DNA of 64,000 bases from Bacteroidota bacterium (GCA_016178785.1 JACOSO010000042.1:62001-126000); one strand, 5' to 3'. Shown: positions 41,781 through 52,177, numbered from the stretch's first letter. Numbers and translations are program-made. The notes: generated from the sequence alone by a model not told the origin.

Positions 41781-43094
41781 ATGAATATTGCTGTAGTCGG
41801 AACAGGGTACGTAGGACTTGTGACTGGTACTTGCTTTGCCGAAACCGGAAACAAAGTGACTTGCATCGATATCGACCGCGAAAAAGTTGATAAACTTAAG
41901 CGAGGCGAGATTACCATTTACGAGCCTGGGCTTGAAATTTTGTTCGAACGGAATATCCGTCAAGGAAGGCTTTCGTTCACTACGAATCTCGAAGAAGGAA
42001 TCGCTGGAGCAAAAATTATTTTTCTTGCTTTACCTACACCTCCGGGCGAAGATGGGTCTGCTGATTTGAAATATGTTCTTGGCGTTGCCCAATCTCTTGG
42101 GCCTTTGCTCAAAGATTATTGCGTGGTTGTTGATAAAAGCACCGTGCCGGTAGGAACTGCCGAAAAGGTAAGAGAAAAAATTTCAGCGAATGCAAAAGTA
42201 GAATTTGATGTCGTCTCAAATCCTGAATTCCTTCGCGAGGGTGTGGCAGTAGATGATTTTATGAAACCGGAACGAGTAGTGGTTGGCACATCGTCAGACA
42301 GGGCAAAGAAAATCATGGAGACTTTGTTTTCTCCGTTTGTTCGTCAAGGCAATCCAATCATTTTTATGGATGAACGCTCAGCTGAACTGACAAAATACGC
42401 AGCCAATTCATTCCTTGCTACCAAGATTACTTTCATGAATGAGATTGCCAATCTGTGCGAAAGGTTAGGAGCAGATGTTGATTCGGTACGCAGAGGCATT
42501 GGCACCGACAGCCGCATCGGAAAAAGATTTTTGTTTCCAGGCATAGGCTATGGTGGAAGTTGTTTCCCAAAAGATGTACAGGCATTAGCCAAATCATCTG
42601 ATGACGCCAACTACGATTTCAAAATTCTGGATGCTGTGATGGAAGTCAACTATTCTCAAAAAACGAAAATGATTCCCATCATCAAAGATCACTTCAAAAA
42701 CAATCTGAAAGGAAAAACTATTACTGTATGGGGGCTCTCGTTCAAACCACACACCGATGATATTCGAGAAGCTCCAGCGCTAGAAAATATCACAGAATTA
42801 TTGAACGCTGGTGTAATTGTGAAAGCGCATGACCCTGAAGCGATGAGCAACGTTAAGAAAATCTTGGGTGACAAAATTCAATATTTCGAAGATCCATACG
42901 ATTCAGTTCAAGGTGCAGATGGGATTCTTATTGCTACTGAGTGGCCCGAATTCCGCACACCCGATTTTGAAAGGGTCTCATCACTGCTGAATAGCAAAGT
43001 GATTTTTGATGGGCGCAATTTGTATGACCTCAATCAAATGAAAGAATTGGGCTTTACTTATTTTAGTATCGGCAGACAAACCATTTATGGATAA
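41781..43094 (+). CDS. ugd: UDP-glucose 6-dehydrogenase
   Basis: Oxidises UDP-glucose to UDP-glucuronate in two NAD-dependent steps. 437 residues: [10 protein letters not shown] at the N-terminus, [44 protein letters not shown], and catalytic Cys261 in [11 protein letters not shown]. The C-terminal NAD/UDP domain has [16 protein letters not shown]. Its end overlaps the UDP-xylose synthase gene by 8 bp, so its product is passed directly to decarboxylation. It could also supply UDP-glucuronate to the epimerase at 4856. Confidence 0.95.
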   Translation: MNIAVVGTGYVGLVTGTCFAETGNKVTCIDIDREKVDKLKRGEITIYEPGLEILFERNIRQGRLSFTTNLEEGIAGAKIIFLALPTPPGEDGSADLKYVLGVAQSLGPLLKDYCVVVDKSTVPVGTAEKVREKISANAKVEFDVVSNPEFLREGVAVDDFMKPERVVVGTSSDRAKKIMETLFSPFVRQGNPIIFMDERSAELTKYAANSFLATKITFMNEIANLCERLGADVDSVRRGIGTDSRIGKRFLFPGIGYGGSCFPKDVQALAKSSDDANYDFKILDAVMEVNYSQKTKMIPIIKDHFKNNLKGKTITVWGLSFKPHTDDIREAPALENITELLNAGVIVKAHDPEAMSNVKKILGDKIQYFEDPYDSVQGADGILIATEWPEFRTPDFERVSSLLNSKVIFDGRNLYDLNQMKELGFTYFSIGRQTIYG

Positions 43095-44076
43095 GAAAAG
43101 AATTTTAATTACCGGAGGTGCGGGCTTTCTCGGCTCACACTTGTGCGATCGGTTTATTAAAGAAGGCTTTCATTTGATTGCAATGGACAACCTCATCACC
43201 GGTGACCTTCGCAACATTGAGCATCTTTTCAAACTGAAAGAATTTGAATTCTACAATCACGATGTGTCGAAGTTTGTTCATGTGCCTGGCGAACTTCATT
43301 ACATTCTGCATTTTGCTTCGCCAGCCAGCCCGATTGATTATTTAAAAATCCCAATCCAAACGCTGAAAGTTGGATCTCTGGGCATTCACAATTTGTTGGG
43401 GCTTGCCAGGGCTAAGAATGCAAGGATCATGATTGCATCCACTTCTGAAGTGTATGGTGATCCAACGGTACATCCTCAGCCGGAAGAATATTATGGCAAC
43501 GTGAATTCAGTTGGTCCTCGCGGTGTGTATGATGAAGCCAAGCGTTTTCAAGAGGCTATGACGATGGCGTATCATACCTATCACAAATTGGATACACGCA
43601 TTGTAAGAATATTTAACACATACGGCCCACGGATGAGGCTGAATGACGGACGTGTTTTGCCCGCATTCATTGGTCAGGCACTGCGTGGAGAAGACCTTAC
43701 CATTTTTGGTGATGGCTCTCAGACACGTTCGTTTTGTTATGTCGATGATCTGGTGGAAGGGATTTACAGGTTGTTAATAAGCGATTATATTTTGCCGATG
43801 AACATAGGCAATCCTTCTGAAATCACGATCAAAGAATTTGCAGAGGAGATTATCAAGCTCACAGGCACGACCCAAAAAATTGTTTACCAGCCACTTCCCA
43901 AAGACGACCCTAAACAACGTCAGCCTGATATCACAAAGGCAAAACAGATTTTAAAATGGGAACCGAAAGTATCGCGTGCTGAGGGGTTAAAAATTACTTA
44001 TGAGTTCTTCAAATCATTGCCCAAAGAAGTTCTCTATCACCGAGATCATAAAAACTTTGAAGGATTTATTCGGTAA
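43087..44076 (+). CDS. UDP-glucuronate decarboxylase (UDP-xylose synthase)
   Basis: Converts UDP-glucuronate to UDP-xylose. 329 residues, extended [29 protein letters not shown] (the UXS-specific stretch), STSEVYGDP, catalytic Tyr148/Lys152 in [22 protein letters not shown] and [17 protein letters not shown]. The single-domain form matches bacterial and plant UXS rather than ArnA. Translationally coupled to ugd; together they form a complete UDP-glucose to UDP-xylose route. Confidence 0.93.
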   Translation: MDKKRILITGGAGFLGSHLCDRFIKEGFHLIAMDNLITGDLRNIEHLFKLKEFEFYNHDVSKFVHVPGELHYILHFASPASPIDYLKIPIQTLKVGSLGIHNLLGLARAKNARIMIASTSEVYGDPTVHPQPEEYYGNVNSVGPRGVYDEAKRFQEAMTMAYHTYHKLDTRIVRIFNTYGPRMRLNDGRVLPAFIGQALRGEDLTIFGDGSQTRSFCYVDDLVEGIYRLLISDYILPMNIGNPSEITIKEFAEEIIKLTGTTQKIVYQPLPKDDPKQRQPDITKAKQILKWEPKVSRAEGLKITYEFFKSLPKEVLYHRDHKNFEGFIR

Positions 44077-44083
44077 TAATTTT

Positions 44084-45250
44084 TTAAAAACTTTCGGTAG
44101 ATCCTCCTCCGCCAAATTCACCATCGCCAGGTGCATCTTTTATTGATGAAGACGCCTGGTTTCCTCCGAGTGTTTGAGAGATGATAAATGCCTGCACATT
44201 TGTGCTCGCCCATTTTTCTGACAAGAGATTTTCACGCGTAAATCCGTTGATCATCTCTTTCAAATAATTCATCAAGGCCATCGCGAATGCAAAGACAATA
44301 ATTCCCGCGATGGTGAGCGTAATTTCAGGAGGACCAAGACTGTAATAGTACTTGAAAGTGAAAGCAGAAAAAGCTAAAACAAATAAACTTACCCTGATCA
44401 AAACGATGTCTTTCTTTTTGATTCCGAAATACAAGTAGAGGCAAGGAATGAGGCTGGTGAGCAAGTAGAAGAGAATTGCAAAAGGAATATCACCTCCCGG
44501 TTCAATCTGTAAGTTCAGCAGGTTTACACTTAGCTCTCGCACTACGAAATAATTTCCCCCGCAATAAATCAGCAGAAGAAACAATGACTCTGCAACAATT
44601 AAGTTATTAGTCCAGACGCGGAGCTCTTTCTTTTGCTTCAACATTCTTGCATAGAGAAAGGCCGTGGTAAATACTAAAATGAATGCAAACGGAATCAGTT
44701 GCTGCATTATCCCGCCAAGGTTATGCAAATGATAAAACAAAGCGTAAGCAAATGAACCTATGGCTGCAATTGTTGTCAAAAAATCTAAATAACGAATGCC
44801 AGCAAATGAAAATACAATTATACATGTCCAAACAATAGTCCCGACACTATTAAAATCTGATAATCCAGAAACACCTCCGATAATAAATCCACAAGCATGG
44901 TACATGACCGCCTCTGTTACCCCTGATTTGAAATGGTCGTTTTTCAAAAATGCTTTCTCCAGCACAACGAAAGAAATAATCCCATAAACAATAGCGCCAA
45001 TGCTAAGAAATACAACTCCAGCCTCTGCAAACATTAATCCAAGCAAACCGCTTGCTCCAGAAAGAGCGATGGCTGCGGCAACAAACAGGAGCAGCCTGAT
45101 CATTAGGTTAGGATGATAAAAAGCTACCTTATTTGCTTCACTAATTGCGCCAAATTGTTCTTTTGAAATCAATGTACCCTTCAGCCAACGCTTGGTTTCC
45201 TTGATCACCTCAAGTTTATAAAGAGAATCCTCGTTGTAGGCACTTTTCAT
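44084..45250 (-). CDS. Polytopic membrane protein, DUF2157-like partner
   Basis: About 388 residues from the ATG at 45250, which overlaps the stop of the upstream gene (ATGA); a longer reading from 45331 is unlikely. A soluble N-terminus (TKRWLKGTLISKEQFGAIS) is followed by about 10-12 membrane helices and a Ser/Gly-rich end (SSSIKDAPGDGEFGGGGS). It resembles its neighbour in layout (short helical domain, then many helices), so both may form one membrane complex. Function unknown. Confidence 0.75.
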   Translation of the reverse strand: MKSAYNEDSLYKLEVIKETKRWLKGTLISKEQFGAISEANKVAFYHPNLMIRLLLFVAAAIALSGASGLLGLMFAEAGVVFLSIGAIVYGIISFVVLEKAFLKNDHFKSGVTEAVMYHACGFIIGGVSGLSDFNSVGTIVWTCIIVFSFAGIRYLDFLTTIAAIGSFAYALFYHLHNLGGIMQQLIPFAFILVFTTAFLYARMLKQKKELRVWTNNLIVAESLFLLLIYCGGNYFVVRELSVNLLNLQIEPGGDIPFAILFYLLTSLIPCLYLYFGIKKKDIVLIRVSLFVLAFSAFTFKYYYSLGPPEITLTIAGIIVFAFAMALMNYLKEMINGFTRENLLSEKWASTNVQAFIISQTLGGNQASSSIKDAPGDGEFGGGGSTESF

Positions 45251-46218
45251 GAGGGCTGACGAAAATAGCTTTTGAATTTGATAATGAAGAAAACAAAGCC
45301 TCCACACGAAAGGATTGAATAATAAAACCACAGTATTCCCTCACCGCGAAAAATATGAAGCGTTTCAGCCAGGAAGTATGTAGTGCCAATATAGGCGGCC
45401 AGAAATGCGTAAAGCAAAAGCAAAAATGATTGACTGATTCGCGCTGCGAAATAAGAAAAAGCACAACCCGAATAAATCAACAGCAAATAAATTCCATAGA
45501 TATGATCATCGATAAACAATCCGGTAATTGATGCACAGAAAAACAGCAGGAAACCAAAGTTGAGATAAGTGAACGTAAAATGTTTTTTAATCTCCCTTCT
45601 GTGGAGCAATAGTCCTGATAAAGACAATACTGCGCCAAGCACAATTGCTGTAACGTGAAGATGGGACTGTGAAAAAAAACTGCCGCTGTACCATTTGACA
45701 GGCGAAACACTAATTCCCCAAAAAGAAACAAACGAAGTTATGGCCAGCGATAAAATTCCCGCATGGTCATAGCGATATGCCAAATAAAAAAATAGCATGG
45801 CGGTAACTATTGTGCTCGTACTTAGGTTATCGTCAAGAATTGCGTACTGAAACTGGAGATAGCCCTGTATTGAAACAAACAACAAACTTCCTAGCAACAA
45901 GACATAGTCGAAATAAGGGGTTAACTGCTCTACTGAATTATGAGAATAGGGTTGACTATTCTTATAGACGTACCAAAAACAAATGATCATTACTATTGTT
46001 AGCACGATAATGGCTATGATGTGGCCCAGCTCTCCAATGTTTTTGTAAATGAGAATTCCTGCGCCTGCTGTAAAAAGCATCACGCCCAGGTAGAGCAATG
46101 TCCTTAGCTCATAAAAAACAGAAAGAATTTTGCCGGAAACGATCGGCTCGATCTTGTTAAACTGATCTTGTGTGATCAATCCTTTGGTGAAAAGTTCTTC
46201 AGGTAGATTTTTTAACAC
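45247..46218 (-). CDS. DUF2157 family membrane protein
   Basis: 323 residues: an N-terminal helical segment with the DUF2157-style EELFTKGLITQDQFNKIE, then about 9-10 membrane helices (for example LYLGVMLFTAGAGILIY and IIAIIVLTIVMIICFWYVY). Function unknown. Coupled to the following similar protein, suggesting a heteromeric membrane complex. Confidence 0.78.
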   Translation of the reverse strand: MLKNLPEELFTKGLITQDQFNKIEPIVSGKILSVFYELRTLLYLGVMLFTAGAGILIYKNIGELGHIIAIIVLTIVMIICFWYVYKNSQPYSHNSVEQLTPYFDYVLLLGSLLFVSIQGYLQFQYAILDDNLSTSTIVTAMLFFYLAYRYDHAGILSLAITSFVSFWGISVSPVKWYSGSFFSQSHLHVTAIVLGAVLSLSGLLLHRREIKKHFTFTYLNFGFLLFFCASITGLFIDDHIYGIYLLLIYSGCAFSYFAARISQSFLLLLYAFLAAYIGTTYFLAETLHIFRGEGILWFYYSILSCGGFVFFIIKFKSYFRQPS

Positions 46219-46247
46219 TAATTTTTTTTCTGTTAATCACGTTGGAT

Positions 46248-47939
46248 TCAATAGCCAAATCTCCAGTTCGTTTTGAAATCTCTTGTCAGGTTCTGATTCG
46301 TAATAAGCGCACGAACCATTTCAACTGATATCGGCCCGTTTTGTAAAATAGTGTCATGAAAATCTTTTTCTTTCATTTTGCCTGAAGTCACGAGCTCCGT
46401 TCTTAGTGCGTAAAATTCTTTTGCACCTATCATGTAAGCCAATTGATATAACGGGCCATAACCACCTGTAAATGATCTGCGCACCTCTGCAGTGGCATTT
46501 GCTCGTTCATGGCCAACCTTGTCGACTAAAAAATCGATGCACTGTTGTGGTGTCCAGACATTCATGTGATAGTTAAGTGAGAAAATGATTCGCGCGCAGC
46601 GATGCATCCGCCAGAATAGCATACCAACTCTATTTTCTGGTGACTTTTGAAAATTCTTTTCCCACAAAATCATTTCCCAATAAAGCGCCCAGCCTTCCAT
46701 CCAAAACGGAGTATAGAAAAATTCTCTTTGCGTATTGTAACGGTCAATCATAAAACCTTGCAAGTGATGGCCGGGGATCAGTTCATGAAAAACGGTAGCG
46801 CGCGAGAAATGTTTGTTGTTGCCTCGAAGGCTCATCATCTTGTCTTCGTGCGACATTTCTGGCATGGGGAATGCAATCTGAATTCTTTCTCCGCCTAAAA
46901 AGAACGGGCTGAAGCGTTGCTGTTGGGCATTGAGCATAGTCATGTACCAATCTTCTTTAGCCAAATCGGGTACGGTGACTAAGTCATTTTTTTGCAGATA
47001 GTCAATCGCTTCATTGGCCAGAAAATTTACAAGTTCAGGTTGCTTGCCGGGCTCAACATGATCATTTTTAGTTTTTTCAAGAGCTTGCTTCCAATCATTG
47101 CCGAAACCCATTTCCTGTGATGCCTTCAACATTTCTTTTTCGCACCACGCAAATTCTTTGTTGGCCACATCGATCAGTTCTTCGGGTGTATAGGAAATAA
47201 ATTCAGATTGAAGACTTTTGATGATCTCGTCTTTTCCAATAGGGTTGCCTATGATCCCACTTCCATCATCTTTTCCGGCAGCTTTCCACGTCTTCAAAAA
47301 ACGAACGTATTGGCTAAATGCTGAATCCAATTCGGTATGAGGTGCGCTCATCCACCAGCTAAACTGAGGATCAAATCCATTATAGAATGAAAACAGCTCG
47401 TTCAAAGCTTTTCTATAATCTTGCGCTGCAGCAACAGCTTTCTTAGAAATCTTTTCAGAATACTTTGGTTGCTTCTCGATTTCCTTTTGGTTGGCTAGCA
47501 CGTCTTTTCTAAGGTCATTGAAAATCTTTGCAGTCTGTTCCCCGTTTAGCTGGGCACCTTTTCTGCGTTGCTCAACCAAAGGCATAATTTTATTTGCAAA
47601 GGGAATGGCTGCCTGCACCTGGTCAAATTCATTTTTGGCCTGCTGAAGTGAGTTTATATCTTTCTCAATCCTGGTTCGAAGCAAAACATAATCTACTTTG
47701 CCGTCTTGTCCCATTTTTTCGAATGGAATGATTTTCAGCTTCTTCAGCCAGTCATTATAAAACTGGTTGAAGCGCGTATAATATTCATTTGATTCTTTTA
47801 TCACATATTTTCGAGATAAACTTCCAATATCTGCCTGGTACTCGGAAATGTAGTCGCGCATTTCGCTACGACCAGTGAATTGCTGAGCAGAGATGAGCAA
47901 AGGCGCAAAGCCAAAGAGGATGCAAATGAATTTTTTCAT
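46248..47939 (-). CDS. DUF885 family predicted zinc metallopeptidase, exported
   Basis: 563 residues with a signal peptide (ICILFGFAPLLISAQ). Mostly helical, with the family's zinc motif VFHELIPGHHLQGFM (HExxPGHxxQ form, near residue 384) and the downstream FWMEGWALYWE segment that supplies the third ligand. DUF885 proteins are related to M32-like carboxypeptidases and are thought to act on small peptides. It follows the M20 gene by 4 bp, so the two are a peptide-degrading unit. Confidence 0.87.
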   Translation of the reverse strand: MKKFICILFGFAPLLISAQQFTGRSEMRDYISEYQADIGSLSRKYVIKESNEYYTRFNQFYNDWLKKLKIIPFEKMGQDGKVDYVLLRTRIEKDINSLQQAKNEFDQVQAAIPFANKIMPLVEQRRKGAQLNGEQTAKIFNDLRKDVLANQKEIEKQPKYSEKISKKAVAAAQDYRKALNELFSFYNGFDPQFSWWMSAPHTELDSAFSQYVRFLKTWKAAGKDDGSGIIGNPIGKDEIIKSLQSEFISYTPEELIDVANKEFAWCEKEMLKASQEMGFGNDWKQALEKTKNDHVEPGKQPELVNFLANEAIDYLQKNDLVTVPDLAKEDWYMTMLNAQQQRFSPFFLGGERIQIAFPMPEMSHEDKMMSLRGNNKHFSRATVFHELIPGHHLQGFMIDRYNTQREFFYTPFWMEGWALYWEMILWEKNFQKSPENRVGMLFWRMHRCARIIFSLNYHMNVWTPQQCIDFLVDKVGHERANATAEVRRSFTGGYGPLYQLAYMIGAKEFYALRTELVTSGKMKEKDFHDTILQNGPISVEMVRALITNQNLTRDFKTNWRFGY

Positions 47940-47943
47940 CGTC

Positions 47944-49302
47944 TTAGTTTTTACTGAAATGTTTATAAAATGCTACAATTGTTTCAATGCCCATTAAGAA
48001 ATTTTTGACTCCGTAATGCTCATTGGGCGAATGGATAGCATCGCTGTCGAGGCCGAAGCCCATGAGTACTGTGTCGAGGCCCAATTCTTTTTTAAAAAGT
48101 GAAACAATGGGAATACTGCCGCCATCGCGAGTAGGTATTGGTGCTTTGCCCCACACTTCAACGAACGCACTGCTTGCCGCTTTGAACGCTTTCGAATCTG
48201 TTGGCGTAACAGCCGGCTGACCTCCATGATGTGGAGTTATTTTTACTTTCACCGATTTTGGAGCGATCGACAAAAAATGTTTGGTGAAAAGTTCCGCGAT
48301 TTCCTGGCTATCCTGATTCGGCACCAATCGCATTGAAATTTTTGCTGACGCTTTCGATGGCAAAACTGTTTTTGCTCCTTCGCCAATATAGCCTCCCCAA
48401 ATTCCATTCACATCCAGCGTAGGCCGAATGCCCGTGCGCTCAATGGTGGTAAAGCCTTTCTCGCCTCGTACATCAATTATATTTAAATCTTTTTTGTATT
48501 CGTTGAGATCAAACGGAGCTTCATTTAATTTTTTACGATCGGCATCTGAAAGCGAAACAACTTTATCATAGAAACCCGGAATGGTCACACGTCCATTTTC
48601 ATCGTGCATCGAAGCAATCATTTGCGAAAGCACATTGATTGGGTTAGCGACAGCGCCCCCATAAACACCTGAATGTAAATCACGATTAGGGCCGGTGACT
48701 TCTACTTCGAGGTAACTCAAGCCACGAAGTCCGACAGTAATCGATGGATGATCAAGTGATATTATGGCTGTGTCAGAAATTAAAATTACATCTGCCTTGA
48801 GTTTATCTTTATTTTCTTTTACGAATGTACCTAGATTATCAGATCCCACTTCTTCTTCACCTTCAATCATGAATTTGATGTTGCATGGCATCTGGTTCAG
48901 TTTCATCATCGCTTCAAATGCTTTCACGTGCATATACACTTGACCCTTGTCATCGCATGAACCCCGTGCAAAGATTTTTTCATCTTTAATCACCGGCTCA
49001 AACGGAGGTGAAGTCCACAGATCGAGCGGATCAGGAGGCTGTACATCGTAGTGTCCGTAAACCAGAACAGTTGGCAGGGAAGTGTTCAATTTTTTTTCAC
49101 CGAATACAATTGGATGGCCTTTGGTTTCGCAGAGTTCAACAGCGTCAGCTCCTGCATCTTTCAATTTTTTAACAATAAACTCTGCAGCTTTGCGCACATC
49201 ACCTTTATGACGGCTATCGGCACTCACCGATGGGATGCGCAGCAAATCGAAAAGTTCATCAAGAAAACGTTGTTGATTGGATTGGATATATTCTTTAATC
49301 AT
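47944..49302 (-). CDS. M20 family dipeptidase
   Basis: Zinc/manganese-dependent peptidase of the M20 family. 452 residues: VLVYGHYDVQPPDP (metal His and Asp), FARGSCDDKGQ (bridging Asp), MIEGEEEVGS (catalytic and metal Glu), DTAIISLDHP, DLHSGVYGGAVANP in the dimerisation lid, and the C-terminal His in DAIHSPNEHYG. Length suits the carnosinase-like group. No signal peptide, so cytoplasmic. Cotranscribed with the exported DUF885 enzyme. Confidence 0.93.
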   Translation of the reverse strand: MIKEYIQSNQQRFLDELFDLLRIPSVSADSRHKGDVRKAAEFIVKKLKDAGADAVELCETKGHPIVFGEKKLNTSLPTVLVYGHYDVQPPDPLDLWTSPPFEPVIKDEKIFARGSCDDKGQVYMHVKAFEAMMKLNQMPCNIKFMIEGEEEVGSDNLGTFVKENKDKLKADVILISDTAIISLDHPSITVGLRGLSYLEVEVTGPNRDLHSGVYGGAVANPINVLSQMIASMHDENGRVTIPGFYDKVVSLSDADRKKLNEAPFDLNEYKKDLNIIDVRGEKGFTTIERTGIRPTLDVNGIWGGYIGEGAKTVLPSKASAKISMRLVPNQDSQEIAELFTKHFLSIAPKSVKVKITPHHGGQPAVTPTDSKAFKAASSAFVEVWGKAPIPTRDGGSIPIVSLFKKELGLDTVLMGFGLDSDAIHSPNEHYGVKNFLMGIETIVAFYKHFSKN

Positions 49303-49304
49303 AG

Positions 49305-49559
49305 CTAATTATAAATGTCTTTTCTATTTCCAACGGAAAGTATGATTACCAAAAATTGTCGATCCTCGATTTGATAAATGATACGATAGTCTCCTACGCG
49401 CATGCGATACCCCTCTCTTGCAGATAGTTTCTTAAAACCAAAGGGGCGGGGATTTTTTGCGAGCGAAAGAATAGCTTCTTTAATTTTTACGTAATCTTTA
49501 TGAGGGATACGCGATATTTGTTTCTCTATTCTTTTTTCTACGAGAACCTGATAGTTCAT
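49305..49559 (-). CDS. RelE/ParE-type toxin
   Basis: 84 residues with the RelE fold: VLVEKRIEKQISRIPHKDY, NPRPFGFKKLSAREGYRMR, VGDYRIIYQIEDRQFLVIIL and a basic end (VGNRKDIYN). The Arg-rich middle and YRI strand are typical of ribosome-dependent mRNA endonucleases. Starts inside the antitoxin stop (ATGA), toxin second. It sits directly upstream of the peptidase pair. Confidence 0.88.
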   Translation of the reverse strand: MNYQVLVEKRIEKQISRIPHKDYVKIKEAILSLAKNPRPFGFKKLSAREGYRMRVGDYRIIYQIEDRQFLVIILSVGNRKDIYN

Positions 49560-49750
49560 CCTCTTTTGGCATCCATTTTTTTGAAAAAATCGTAGGCAGT
49601 AGTCAAGTTGATCTTTCTCTTGGTTACCCGATCAAATTCTCTAATGCAAGCCAATTCATCAAGTTCCTCTAAAATTTTCTTGAAGTCTTTAACAGATAAA
49701 ACCACTTCAATTTTTTTTCCCTTCTTATCTGTGATGTATTTAGCGCTCAT
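49556..49750 (-). CDS. Antitoxin of the RelE-type pair
   Basis: 64 residues. The N-terminal half (YITDKKGKKIEVVLSVKDFKK) looks like a Phd/YefM-type DNA-binding dimer, and the C-terminal half is helical and charged, suited to wrapping the toxin. Overlaps the toxin gene by 4 bp. Antitoxin families are divergent, so the subfamily is uncertain; the pairing is clear. Confidence 0.8.
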   Translation of the reverse strand: MSAKYITDKKGKKIEVVLSVKDFKKILEELDELACIREFDRVTKRKINLTTAYDFFKKMDAKRG

Positions 49751-49829
49751 AACTTAAGCATTGAAAGCAATTTACAATTTTAATTGTACATCCTTACGGC
49801 TTACAGCTTTTACAGAAAGCATTGATTGA

Positions 49830-51011
49830 TTACTTACTCACCTCAACCTTCTCTTTAAAGAAGAAAATAAAATACACTAGCACAGCAGCCGCGATGTAAG
49901 CTGGCACCATCCAGATATTCTGCCATAAATGTTTTCCTTCTATCGTGTAATAATCGGTCGTGAAACCCGAAAATGTTGTGCCGATTACCATACCCAATCC
50001 GTAAGTGGCGAAAGTGAACAGACCTTGTGCTGCGCTCTTGATTTTCTCTCCTGCTTTTTTCTCGGTGTACATGTAGCCTGTTACAAAGAAGAAATCATAA
50101 CATACGCCATGAAGAATAATGCCAGCATACAACATCCAAATGCCGGCATCAATGTTGCCAAATGCAAAACACACATAGCGAAGAATCCAGGCCAGAATAC
50201 CAATGATTAAAATATTTTTTACACCAATCCTGTTAAACAAAAATGGGATCGCCAAAATGAAAACAGCCTCGGAAATTTGCCCCATGATCATTTTGCTTGC
50301 AGCCTTATCCATGCCCAATTCGTTGAGAAATAAATTTGCGAATCCGTAATAGAATGAAAGGGGAATGCATACCAAAACGGCAGCTATAAAAAATATCAAA
50401 TATGGTTTGTCCTTAAACAATACAAACGCTTCTGTGCCGATGGCGCTCTCACTCGACTTTCCTTTTGGTGGTGTGTTGGGCAAAATGAAAGAGATCACAC
50501 CCAATGTTATTGAAGCGATGCCAGCCATATAAAAAGTGTAGGGCGTTTTTTCAATCGATAAAACACCAATCATAATGCCCGCAATGATCCAGCCTATCGT
50601 TCCAAAGACCCTGATCCACGGAAATTGTTTTCCGGGATCTGTCATCTGCTGAAAAGCAATGCTGTTGCTCAGCGCAATGGTGGGCATGTAAAGCAACGAG
50701 TACAACACAATGATCCAGTAAAATAAAGTGTTGTCAGAAATCTGTGTGGCGAGGTAGAGCAACACTCCGCCAAAAATATGAAGCACGCCCATGATACGCT
50801 GCGCGGCAAAAAATCGGTCGGCTACCATGCCAACAAAAAATGGTGAGATCATTGTGGCAATAGCCAGTGCGCTATAGGCAGCTCCGATCTGAACCCCTGA
50901 AGAATGCAGGAATTCATTCATGTAAGTTCCCATAGTAACATACCAACCGCCCCAGATGAAATACTGGAGCAACATCATCAGCGAGAGTTTGGTAAAGACA
51001 ACTGGCTTCAT
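49830..51011 (-). CDS. Nucleoside:H+ symporter-like MFS transporter
   Basis: 393 residues, about 12 membrane helices, of the NupG/XapB (NHS) type of major facilitator proteins. The start TKLSLMMLLQYFIWGGWYVT, FFVGMVADRFFAAQRIMG, and the central NELGMDKAASKMIMGQISE and GVCYDFFFVTGYMYTEKKAG segments are characteristic of this group in Bacteroidota. Likely imports nucleosides; substrate range is unproven. Stands 52 bp from gldB's stop, same strand. Confidence 0.85.
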   Translation of the reverse strand: MKPVVFTKLSLMMLLQYFIWGGWYVTMGTYMNEFLHSSGVQIGAAYSALAIATMISPFFVGMVADRFFAAQRIMGVLHIFGGVLLYLATQISDNTLFYWIIVLYSLLYMPTIALSNSIAFQQMTDPGKQFPWIRVFGTIGWIIAGIMIGVLSIEKTPYTFYMAGIASITLGVISFILPNTPPKGKSSESAIGTEAFVLFKDKPYLIFFIAAVLVCIPLSFYYGFANLFLNELGMDKAASKMIMGQISEAVFILAIPFLFNRIGVKNILIIGILAWILRYVCFAFGNIDAGIWMLYAGIILHGVCYDFFFVTGYMYTEKKAGEKIKSAAQGLFTFATYGLGMVIGTTFSGFTTDYYTIEGKHLWQNIWMVPAYIAAAVLVYFIFFFKEKVEVSK

Positions 51012-51063
51012 AGTTTCAGGTTTAGGTTAGATTTGGTGTTTCAATAAAAAACAAGTTTACAAA

Positions 51064-52077
51064 TTATTGGCTGACTTGCGCACTGTATTTTGATCCACGG
51101 AGGATTTTTTGTGCATCGGTTATTTGCATTAGCTCAGGCAAAGAAACTTGAGGATTACGGTTGGCATATTCATTTACAATCTGCCAGCCTACCCACATGC
51201 CAATTCGCCCAGGGCATTCATTTCCGATCTCTACCGTTTTAGGTCGCTCTGAAATATATTTCTGTTTCATTTGCTGTGTGGTGGAGAATAAGACCTCATC
51301 GTCAATCAATTTTTTCCAAATCACATCCTGGTTTGCTTTTGCTCCATCTATCTCCCGCTGTGAGTATCCGATAAATGCACTGTCCGGTGCACAAGGCAAC
51401 ATATGCTTAGCAAAATAATAAGCCTTGCCGTATGCAATCATATCAGCCAACACTGTTCGATCACCCATATTCACTCTATTGTATTTGATATCGATGCCGA
51501 GGAGAAGTAATGCCGATGGAACGACAAAATTTTTCTCGTATCGCCTGAGAATATACTCATGTGTGAACGGCCTGTATTTCGCTTTTTTGCCCAAGTAATA
51601 ATCCAGCCCGATAACGATGAGTGAGTCGCTTACAAAAATATCAGTCTCACATCCGGTGATGACAGTTTCAATCCGTGGAGTTTTAAAATTCGGGTAATAG
51701 TGTTTGATATTCGCGAAGGCCTTTTGAAATTCTTCCCTCAGTTGGCGACTATCGCCAAATACTTTTTTAGTTTCAATCAAGAGCGCATCAAAGGCGGGGT
51801 GAGTGAATTTATTGAAAAGCTGATTTATGAAAGCCGAATCGTTTGGGAAATTGCCCCGACCAAAAAAAATGTCGCGCAATTCAGGGTGATGTGACAAAAA
51901 ACTTACGACATCTTTTTTGGTTCGAATGGATGGGACTGAATCCTCAAACGATTTAAAATTCAAATCCACTTTAATGTCTGGTGAAATGACACATTTATCT
52001 TCTGCGGTTGGCTGACAAGAAACTAAAATCGAGACAATGAATATGAAAAATAAAATTTTATTCTTTGTGCTTGGCAT
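51064..52077 (-). CDS. gldB: Gliding motility lipoprotein GldB
   Basis: Envelope lipoprotein required for gliding in Flavobacterium. 337 residues with a signal sequence and lipobox at Cys21 (SILVSC). Family stretches include DSLIVIGLDYYLGKKAKYRP, ADMIAYGKAYYFAKHML, IGYSQREIDGA and the conserved end ECPGRIGMWVGWQIVNEY with LRGSKY. Confirms, with sprE and the sorting-domain protein, a gliding/T9SS bacterium. A -7 element TATTTTTG lies upstream at 52120-52127. Confidence 0.87.
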   Translation of the reverse strand: MPSTKNKILFFIFIVSILVSCQPTAEDKCVISPDIKVDLNFKSFEDSVPSIRTKKDVVSFLSHHPELRDIFFGRGNFPNDSAFINQLFNKFTHPAFDALLIETKKVFGDSRQLREEFQKAFANIKHYYPNFKTPRIETVITGCETDIFVSDSLIVIGLDYYLGKKAKYRPFTHEYILRRYEKNFVVPSALLLLGIDIKYNRVNMGDRTVLADMIAYGKAYYFAKHMLPCAPDSAFIGYSQREIDGAKANQDVIWKKLIDDEVLFSTTQQMKQKYISERPKTVEIGNECPGRIGMWVGWQIVNEYANRNPQVSLPELMQITDAQKILRGSKYSAQVSQ

Positions 52078-52119
52078 AACTTCAATCGATTGCTGAAAAA
52101 ATACTCTGCGATATTAATT

Positions 52120-52127
52120 CAAAAATA
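52120..52127 (-). promoter_or_regulatory. Candidate gldB -7 promoter element TATTTTTG
   Basis: Minus-strand TATTTTTG, exact TAnnTTTG match, 42 bp before the gldB ATG. A TTG occurs 24 bp further upstream (52152-52154), slightly beyond the usual spacing. Confidence 0.45.
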
Positions 52128-52177
52128 GTTAGCTCAGATAGAAATGATGTTCAAACTTTATAAATAATTTCTACGAA

